Shown here piece after piece: positions 27,301-32,723 of a stretch of 64,000 nucleotides of DNA. Position 1 is the first letter of the stretch. Every line of letters begins with the position of its first letter. This DNA is from V1-33 sp039795165 (GTDB lineage Bacteria; Verrucomicrobiota; Verrucomicrobiia; Verrucomicrobiales; V1-33). The position numbers and the translations under genes were made by a program. The notes beneath the pieces are model-generated. The model ran no database searches and had not been told where the DNA came from. It worked only from the letters and a program-made list of their open reading frames with translations. The stretch is from the NCBI GenBank assembly GCA_039795165.1, contig JBDKER010000020.1:1-64000 (forward strand), read 5' to 3'.

Positions 27301-29113
27301 GCGGCCCTACACCGGTGCCCTGCAAGATGCTCTGGTTGAGGCACAACTCGCCCAAGTCGCGCTGCTGGCGGCCCGGGATGAGCTGGATGACTTGCGGACG
27401 CGCTTCTACCGGGAAAGAGAGTTGTTCGAGGGCTTGGTCACCATGCATGTAGGTCAGCAAGCGACGACGGCGACCATCGGCACGGGTCTAGTGCTGAACA
27501 ATACCGCGGTCGCAGTATTGGAGTCTCTCGGGGAAATGCTTGATCTTGGTGCTGAATTAGCAGGCGCCATTCCAGAGGCGGGAGCTGCCTTTCTGCCCCT
27601 TTCAACGGGATTGTCGAACGATATGACATCGGCAGGTCGTGGTGTCCTGAAGTCATTGGGAACGGGAACCGAATTTGCCGCCAAAAGTTCAGCACTCATT
27701 CCGAAGGCATCGGCGCGCCTGCTTCAAGCCACGGTGGGCGGAGGCTTGGAGCTCATCAAGGAAAACACCCTCATGAGCCTCGGCTTCACCCAGGACGAAC
27801 TGCAGGCCGCGTATGAATTCGAGCAGACCTACCGCGAACTCATCGGGATGTATACGCGCTTCACCGAGCTGACGACCGCCTACGCCACCGCCACGCAAAA
27901 GATCCAGAACCTGCAGGTGGCCGGAGAGACCATCCGGCAGCGGCGGGAGACCCTGCGCCAGCGTGCCGCTGCAGTGATCAACGGCTACCGGACGAAGGAC
28001 CTGGCCTTCCGCACCTTCCGCAACGAGGCGTTGGTGCAGTACCGGACCTTATTCGACCTCGCGGGTCGCTACAGCTACCTCGCGGCCAAAAGCTACGATT
28101 ACGAGACCGGCCTGCTGGGTACCCCGCAGGGACAAGCGGTGATCAATCGCATCGTTGCCTCCCGCTCGCTGGGAGACCTCACCGGTGGCGTGCCGCAAGC
28201 CACCACCAGCACCCTCGGCGATGCCGGACTGGCCGGGACCATGGCCCAGCTCAACGCGGACTTTGCGGTCGCCGAAGGGCGTCTCGGGATCAACAATCCG
28301 GATCACGACAACACGCTGTTCTCGCTGCGTCAGGAATTGTTCCGCATTCTGCCCCATGCTGAAGACGAAACCGTCGCCGCGGACGAGGCCTGGCAGCAAA
28401 CGCTGGAGCAGCACATTGTGCCCGATGTCCTGTCCGACCCGCAGGTGGCTGCCTATTGCCGGGGACTGAAGAAAGCGGATGGCAGCGCGATTCCCGGCTT
28501 CATCATTCCGTTCAGCACCACGGTGGAGGACGGCAAGAATTTCTTTGGCCTCGATCTCGCCGCCGGAGACCATGCCTACAGCCAGAGCAACTTCGCCACC
28601 AAGATCGCGGCCGTCGGCCTTGCCCTGCCGGGGTACGTTGGCATGGGTTATGGGGAATCCACGCAGTCAAACGCACTCAGTGCGACGCCGTATGCCTATC
28701 TGATTCCCTGCGGCAACGATTTCATGCGCACGCCGCTGGGCGACACCGGAGAAATCCGCAGCTGGCAGGTGGTCGATCAGGCGCTGCCGCTGCCCTACAA
28801 CCTTGGAGCCAGTGATTTCAACACCACGCAGTTCTTCGGCCCGAACGACACCTTCGCCGAACGGCCGTGGGTGATCCGCAAGCACCAGGCCTTCCGCATG
28901 GTGGCGGATCCCGCAATCTACGAAGACGGGTCCCTGCCGACCGTCTACACCAACGCCCGCCTCATCGGCCGCAGCGTCTGGAACAGCCAATGGAAGATCG
29001 TCATTCCTGCCATCACGCTCCTCAACGACGAGCAGCAGGGCATGAATAACTTCGCTGCGAGCGTGAAAGACATCCAACTCTTCCTCCGCACTTATTCGAA
29101 CTCCGGCAATTGA
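21305..29113 (+). CDS. Giant secreted protein, 2602 aa (operon gene 4)
   Basis: The start at 21305 gives a clean signal peptide (MNLRVLSLMAAFVALLCAPA); the frame is open from 21239, upstream of it. Residues about 45-125 hold two GGSGY-type beta repeats. A long beta-rich portion follows, with a DLNGDGVRDW calcium-type loop near 693 and a second Asp-rich loop (DGNVDAADAQRM) near 1640. From about residue 1860 the protein becomes helical: coiled coils near 1860-1895 and 2008-2046, a hydrophobic stretch near 2055-2105 (LVLNNTAVAVLESLGEML, LAGAIPEAGAAFLPL), and another coiled coil near 2168-2235. The C-terminal end (WNSQWKIVIPAITLL to DIQLFLRTYSNSGN) looks like a defined domain. I do not recognise the family. 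The helix-hydrophobic-helix layout resembles pore-forming or tape-measure proteins, but this is only a shape argument. Confidence 0.8.
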   Translation: MNLRVLSLMAAFVALLCAPAAHAQFELKGGGTNLLDKRRAGGSPTVSVSGVLTAITVRGGGSGYASAPVVSIAAPASGTTATATATITGGVVTAITITNGGSGYSAAFPPLVVIAPPKVPTGTPVTNVQFAGRATTAASSGAISTADVTAGRYPRAITTTNGTLSTTISLKRSIFGFAFASGVPRYFMGDEIQRPSVSWDGAPLADANYWRAQPVQPGEEFNSVRLTNTVDGLSQPLLAAGTVTVTKSSTTSSVVEVSSVPTALTVGATLLGREVQLINGSSVTLSGSANANIAASTSKTFLPYQPYYYSPHADKVFASQTGRVSVTWVSAVPDTSAPGESTPTYKFRRETFAVSSASQAEPRVIYWTEKTFDGPMVRIPTGRIVRVNPVFNSFVPGQAVEYTPVGGSSNPGVAAPAEPRTLWFDTLSGLPSLRAYNVEGRVLVEYLGREIQGELGRHEFLGADIVEIRRSAEVETIVTPLGEQLRPREGPKENGDDQMTPALPTLATAVTGKPLYGTIIRPDGITEYYAERENVNPDKMVLYWMAKFDASLHAVSGGAIAGLDISWPVSKRSYLHQWPASPADYEPINVIQTGADAALGPKFEAISLPSLVFQDDPAELEAEIDGGTQRLQVKFTTSSPDRRNRSLLKFSSVAGAQYVRLWIESEDALGSPPVADNPATTIDESRPAVYTLNDLNGDGVRDWSPATAVGATIGGRTVATVGSRIEAPGSGYEIAGHISGGDCYSVAAYVNPLGDAGFPGAAAGAIIPVNALSGRNQLSVWWFKKVSFPAATKIAPFYVPAISARYQVNWPENPQELVIASLKGLENPGLTSDQIGGRIYRQPDPALPGYNPNEEHGLLIDGNVFALRDDLNLATSSEPFVLLQYTDAGDRRPAMRVAKVVRASETYPLVYNKIAGTPLTPPMPLALLPLPKNSDQSVRNEEVVLLPDMLPLLESGNAPTAFITAYNKFTFEDRKGTHWLLRGPHRGEVGLGTQPSFGMKFYYNQREDFDFPAIALNAQPAPGSIQPFIANTGGGSSVTLTYLPKWPDDTSLPVAQRSVVPQLAMAETLGKAKTSSTNGGGLPQVLGQSSAQVLYQQSMAMKLGAASVALHDPIRAKTSAMDALPPGLRTSDYADKTYFQGLPPHLQNRFYYDALQKRLELTGEYVDEVATEDYFNLNQLSLQDVASLKALLPEAADAADRATWDDAIDGLSTRLETFRESATVPGTYIVNAGLDQTIPVMGRSDITDPDTAVAGYALSSTGEGTGYVTLVFGNGLAFTDPGDPVQMQIIKVVPDIYRGDLKVLLSSNPLDEKVTVRHSGDYGGKPENFEFRYRYAFNDSSGQAPALPSDNNAQSSAWIDPDNTPYSLGGSMLVGADPAAVLSNPAVLMGDVNFTISYRLKAQGSVPAGSWSNWTDAILVEGWIKRVLAKITPFNQRMSDLYSNSINTDVSLLTQAGTRWEGDIALNMENINDAGLIEIYETVLNRGKGFTINSDLDTATTNNALILAAGYLNDLYTILGNEAYADGANPTISIDDKDSVTEVNTSRFAFEGQVASSLDEELALLRGRDDFNAQGTSRAPAYNRLWWNYTRGINSGEALYAVNYNISEKAGASTADGNVDAADAQRMFPQGHGDAYGHYLTALKGYYKLLTHPYFTWRPSAETVTVLGVPVSVDYKDERKFAAAAANVGRTAQQVLGLVHRQSYKDDPVAGWSQFRDGKVNTRTTVVRHQGLDETASRATQGALFHWIVGNAMLPDVDDNPNHSGVQIVDRSTVPELNELPTLALSYQTTMDSANDRLNPLGLAPGAIAFDLDPYWNNSLGQELADPTVVGKSHYEQVSVRALQALNNAAGSFNQAATMTRLLRNQENQISDQQTAIEDEEYAMLQELKDIYGSPYAGDVGPGKIYPQGYEEPDYLRWNIIDRPLDWIDTATPVTVTYRYPVQYQTFSGGAIDEIIKSYKGGDKDGDGEPDTVEKTFQVTPNQWVQFADVVGPGSALGKRPYTGALQDALVEAQLAQVALLAARDELDDLRTRFYRERELFEGLVTMHVGQQATTATIGTGLVLNNTAVAVLESLGEMLDLGAELAGAIPEAGAAFLPLSTGLSNDMTSAGRGVLKSLGTGTEFAAKSSALIPKASARLLQATVGGGLELIKENTLMSLGFTQDELQAAYEFEQTYRELIGMYTRFTELTTAYATATQKIQNLQVAGETIRQRRETLRQRAAAVINGYRTKDLAFRTFRNEALVQYRTLFDLAGRYSYLAAKSYDYETGLLGTPQGQAVINRIVASRSLGDLTGGVPQATTSTLGDAGLAGTMAQLNADFAVAEGRLGINNPDHDNTLFSLRQELFRILPHAEDETVAADEAWQQTLEQHIVPDVLSDPQVAAYCRGLKKADGSAIPGFIIPFSTTVEDGKNFFGLDLAAGDHAYSQSNFATKIAAVGLALPGYVGMGYGESTQSNALSATPYAYLIPCGNDFMRTPLGDTGEIRSWQVVDQALPLPYNLGASDFNTTQFFGPNDTFAERPWVIRKHQAFRMVADPAIYEDGSLPTVYTNARLIGRSVWNSQWKIVIPAITLLNDEQQGMNNFAASVKDIQLFLRTYSNSGN

Positions 29114-29688
29114 TGAAGCGCTTCGGTCTCATCGCCGCAGCCCTCGGCCTGACTGGGTTGGCTTACGTTTATGGGCCGGGGAGGAGACCTTCCCCGGCTC
29201 CGGCGGATCCCCCGGTGAGCCAACTTCCGGCCTCCCGGGCAGCCGTCGAGATCGACCCTGCGGAAATTTTCCGAAGGGCCTTCCGGCAGCCACCCGGCAC
29301 TGGTGACAAGATTCTCCACGCCGAGCGCCGGGAGTGGACGGACGCCGCTGGCCTGAAACGGTGGCAGTGGTTCCTCGTGGTCGAGCCATCGCCTGAACTC
29401 GTCAAATACCTGCGCGAGGACAATGCCTTCGGGCTGGTGCCTGGTTCGGCGGGCTTGTTAGACTCCGAGGCTCCGAGTTGGTTTGTCTTCAAGCCGGATG
29501 ATTTCTCGATCTTCCGGTCACCACACTCCGGGATGCGGCTGATGTTCAGCAAAACCGAAGGCGTCCTTTACGCCACCGATTCCGGGCGGGGCTTCACCAA
29601 GGGCGCACCTGAGCCTGTCAAACAGGCAGCGCCACCATCCGCTTCCGGCCGTTTGCCGACGACCCCTCCACCTATTTCAAAACCATGA
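29113..29688 (+). CDS. Small membrane-anchored or exported protein (operon gene 5)
   Basis: About 191 residues. The N terminus MKRFGLIAAALGLTGLAYVYG is an uncleaved anchor or signal peptide, followed by a Pro-rich linker and a compact domain (residues about 55-155: AERREWTDAAGLKRWQWFLVV, FKPDDFSIFRSPHSGMRLMF). It has a Pro-rich tail. The ATG overlaps the stop of the giant gene (TGATG), and its own stop overlaps the next start (ATGA), so translation of all three is coupled. Function unknown; its position suggests an accessory factor (chaperone, plug or anchor) for the giant protein. Confidence 0.7.
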   Translation: MKRFGLIAAALGLTGLAYVYGPGRRPSPAPADPPVSQLPASRAAVEIDPAEIFRRAFRQPPGTGDKILHAERREWTDAAGLKRWQWFLVVEPSPELVKYLREDNAFGLVPGSAGLLDSEAPSWFVFKPDDFSIFRSPHSGMRLMFSKTEGVLYATDSGRGFTKGAPEPVKQAAPPSASGRLPTTPPPISKP

Positions 29689-32600
29689 TGGAAACACTAC
29701 CACACTTTCTGAGGGTCGGCCTTTTGATCTGGGTCGTCGCCCAGGGCCTCGGAACTACCCGTGCCGCCGTTCCACAGCAACTTAACCATCAGGGCCGCGT
29801 GGCGGTGAATGGAGTGAACTTTGAAGGCAACGGGCAATTCAAGTTCGCGTTGGTGAATGCCAATGGATCGGTCTCTTATTGGAGCAACGACGGCACCAGC
29901 AGTGCCGGTTCGGAGCCAACCTTGCCGGTGACGCTTCCAGTGACCAAGGGGCTTTACTCAGTGCTGCTCGGCAACACAGCGCTCGCCAATATGACGGCGC
30001 TCCCTCCGAGTGCTCTGGAGGCTGACGAGGTGCATCTGCGAATCTGGTTCAATGACGGCAGCCGTGGTTTTCAACTGATCACGCCTGATCAGCGCTTGGC
30101 TGCAGCACCCTATGCGCTGCTTGCGGCCAAATCGACATTGGCTGATCGTTTCACCGGATCACTCGCAGGAGAGGTGACCGGGACGCAGGGAGCGACTTCG
30201 ATTGCTGCTGCGACGGTGACGGGGAAGTTATTGACGGGATATGTCTCCGGCGCGGGAACACTCAGCGCCGAGGACACGATTCTGAGTTCGATCGGCAAAC
30301 TCAACGGCAACGACGCTCTCAAAGCGAACCTTGCCAGCCCGACGTTCACGGGGACCGTGAATGGCACCTTCAGCGGTCCGCTCACCGGTAACGTGACCGG
30401 AAACGTCTCTGGAAGTGCCGCTAGTTTCTCGGGCTCGCTCGCGGGTGATGTGACCGGCACGCAGGGCGCGACGACGATTGCCGCCGCCACGGTGACGGGA
30501 AAATCCCTGACGGGGTATGTGTCGGGCGCTGGAACCCTCAGTGCCGCGGACACGATCCTATCAGCCATCAACAAGCTCAATGGCAACGTTGCACTTAAAG
30601 CAAACTCGGCTAGTCCTACGTTCACGGGAACTGTGAGTGGCATTACCGCCTCGATGGTGGGTCTGGGCAACGTTAACAATACTTCGGATGCGAACAAGCC
30701 GGTGTCGACGGCGCAACAAACGGCGCTGAATCTGAAGGCGAACCTTGCCAGCCCGACGTTCACGGGGACCGTGAGTGGCATTACCGCCTCGATGGTGGGT
30801 CTGGGCAACGTTAACAATACTTCGGATGCGAACAAGCCGGTGTCGACGGCGCAGCAGACGGCGCTGAATCTGAAGGCGAACCTTGCCAGCCCGACGTTCA
30901 CGGGGACCGTGAACGGCATCACGGCTTCGATGGTGGGACTTGGGAATGTCACGAATACTTCGGATGCGAACAAGCCGGTGTCGACGGCACAGCAGGCGGC
31001 GCTGAATCTGAAGGCGAACCTTGCCAGTCCGACTTTCACGGGAACGGTGAATGGCATCACTGCGGCGATGGTGGGACTCGGGAATGTCACGAATACTTCG
31101 GATGCAAACAAGCCGGTTTCGACGGCGCAGCAGGCGGCGCTTGATCTCAAGGCGAACCTTGCGAGCCCGGCATTCACGGGCACGGTCAGCATTCCTGCAG
31201 GCACGGCTTTGTCAGCGCCGCTGAAGTTCACGGCTGGAACCAGCCTGACATCTCCCTCATTCGGGGCTGTCGAGTTTGATGGGACGAATCTGTATCTTAC
31301 CACCAACTCCGCCAGTCCGACCCGCAAGACCCTCGCTTTCACAGATTCCGTAGCCTCTGCGGTCCCGATGGCCAATCTCACCACTGCTCCAGTGGAGCCG
31401 GTGCTAGCCTGGGGCAACAATCACGATGGCCAAACCAGCATGCCGGCCCTGGCGAACGTGGCCGCCGTCGCCGCCGGGGAATCCCACAGTCTCATCCTGC
31501 TCGACGCCGGCACCGTGGTCGCCCGGGGTCTCAATACCAACGGTCAGGTGACAGTGCCCGCCGGTTTGACCGGGGTCACGGAAATCGCTGCCGGCACCTC
31601 GCACAATCTGGTCCGGAAATCCGATGGTACGCTCGTCGCCTGGGGTGACAATTCCTACGGCCAAACCACGATTCCCAGTGGGATCGCTACCGCCACCCGG
31701 GTCGCGGCTGGCGAAAAACACAGTCTCGCGCTGCTGGCTGATGGCAGCGTCCGCGTCTGGGGAGACAACAGTTTCGGTCAAACGACACTGCCTGCCAGCC
31801 TGACCGGTGCGGTGATCACCGCGATCGCTGCGGGCTCCGATCACTGCCTTGCGCTCAAGAGTGATGGAACGGTGATTTCGTGGGGGCGCGATGATGCTGG
31901 GCAAGTGACTCTGCCATCCGGACTTGTCAACGTGGTCGCCATTGCTGCGGGTGCCTACCACAGCCTTGCGCTTAAAAGTGACGGCACGGTGATTGCGTGG
32001 GGCTGGGACATTGGCGGCCAGGCCACGGTTCCGGCGGGTCTCAGTGGAGTCACAAAGCTCGCTGGCGGTTATGCCTTCAGCATGGCCTTGAAGGCCGACG
32101 GCACCCTGGTGCTGTGGGGGGATAATTCGAATGGTCAGACCACGGTTCCAGCGGCTGCCACCCAGGTGACGCACATCGGGGCGGGCGCATCGCACGCCCT
32201 TGCGTTGCGGGCTGACGCCATCGCGGCTCAGGTCGCCCTCCTCGATCAGGACAACGTGTTCAGCGGCAAGGTCGGGATCGGACGCACCCCGGCAACCAAC
32301 GCCCTTGAAGTGAATGGCAACGCCAGCAAGAGCTCGGCCGGAAGCTGGCTCTCGAACTCCGATCGGCGGATCAAGGCCGACATCGGGTCGATCACCGGTG
32401 CCCTCGAGAAACTCGATCAGGTACGATTGGTCGATTTCCGCTACACCGACGAATACCTTGCGGTGCATCCCGAGATCGAGGACCGGCGCTACCCGAATGT
32501 GATCGCCCAGGAGTTCCAGGAGGTCTTTCCGGATGATGTGAAAGGCAGCGGCGAGACCCTGTCCGACGGATCGGAAATCCTCCAGGTCGACACCTATCCG

Positions 32601-32723
32601 CTGACGATTTATTCGGCCGCCGCGATTCAGGAACTGCATCGCGAGAACCAACAGCAGCGGGGAAAAATAGCCGAGCTGGAAGAACGCCTCCGCAGGATTG
32701 AGGAATCCCTCAAGGAAAAGTAA
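29685..32723 (+). CDS. Secreted fibre-like protein with 46-aa repeats, RCC1-like repeats and S74 domain (operon gene 6)
   Basis: A 1012-residue protein. Signal peptide (to about residue 27), then the module opening VPQQLNHQGRVAVNG. Next come two ~100-residue repeats (TGTQGAT..IAAATVTGK, GYVSGAGTLSA) and four 46-residue repeats (ASPTFTGTV, GITASMVGLGNVNNTSDANK, PVSTAQQTALNLKAN), the latter typical of phage tail fibres. Residues about 570-845 form seven RCC1-like units (VLAWGNNHDGQT, VAAGESHSLIL and so on), enough for one seven-bladed propeller. The C terminus has SDRRIKADIGSI near residue 888, VIAQEFQEVFPDDV near 940 and a final coiled coil, a peptidase S74 chaperone domain. It shares N- and C-terminal modules with operon gene 3 and so likely assembles in a similar way. 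Confidence 0.85.
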   Translation: MMETLPHFLRVGLLIWVVAQGLGTTRAAVPQQLNHQGRVAVNGVNFEGNGQFKFALVNANGSVSYWSNDGTSSAGSEPTLPVTLPVTKGLYSVLLGNTALANMTALPPSALEADEVHLRIWFNDGSRGFQLITPDQRLAAAPYALLAAKSTLADRFTGSLAGEVTGTQGATSIAAATVTGKLLTGYVSGAGTLSAEDTILSSIGKLNGNDALKANLASPTFTGTVNGTFSGPLTGNVTGNVSGSAASFSGSLAGDVTGTQGATTIAAATVTGKSLTGYVSGAGTLSAADTILSAINKLNGNVALKANSASPTFTGTVSGITASMVGLGNVNNTSDANKPVSTAQQTALNLKANLASPTFTGTVSGITASMVGLGNVNNTSDANKPVSTAQQTALNLKANLASPTFTGTVNGITASMVGLGNVTNTSDANKPVSTAQQAALNLKANLASPTFTGTVNGITAAMVGLGNVTNTSDANKPVSTAQQAALDLKANLASPAFTGTVSIPAGTALSAPLKFTAGTSLTSPSFGAVEFDGTNLYLTTNSASPTRKTLAFTDSVASAVPMANLTTAPVEPVLAWGNNHDGQTSMPALANVAAVAAGESHSLILLDAGTVVARGLNTNGQVTVPAGLTGVTEIAAGTSHNLVRKSDGTLVAWGDNSYGQTTIPSGIATATRVAAGEKHSLALLADGSVRVWGDNSFGQTTLPASLTGAVITAIAAGSDHCLALKSDGTVISWGRDDAGQVTLPSGLVNVVAIAAGAYHSLALKSDGTVIAWGWDIGGQATVPAGLSGVTKLAGGYAFSMALKADGTLVLWGDNSNGQTTVPAAATQVTHIGAGASHALALRADAIAAQVALLDQDNVFSGKVGIGRTPATNALEVNGNASKSSAGSWLSNSDRRIKADIGSITGALEKLDQVRLVDFRYTDEYLAVHPEIEDRRYPNVIAQEFQEVFPDDVKGSGETLSDGSEILQVDTYPLTIYSAAAIQELHRENQQQRGKIAELEERLRRIEESLKEK
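30601..31165 (+). repeat. Four tandem 138-bp repeats inside operon gene 6
   Basis: The segment around CGATGGTGG recurs at 30651, 30789, 30927 and 31065, a strict 138-bp period coding for 46 residues. The first two copies are almost identical at the DNA level and the later ones drift at synonymous sites, which points to recent duplication or conversion and makes copy number likely to vary between strains. Confidence 0.85.
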
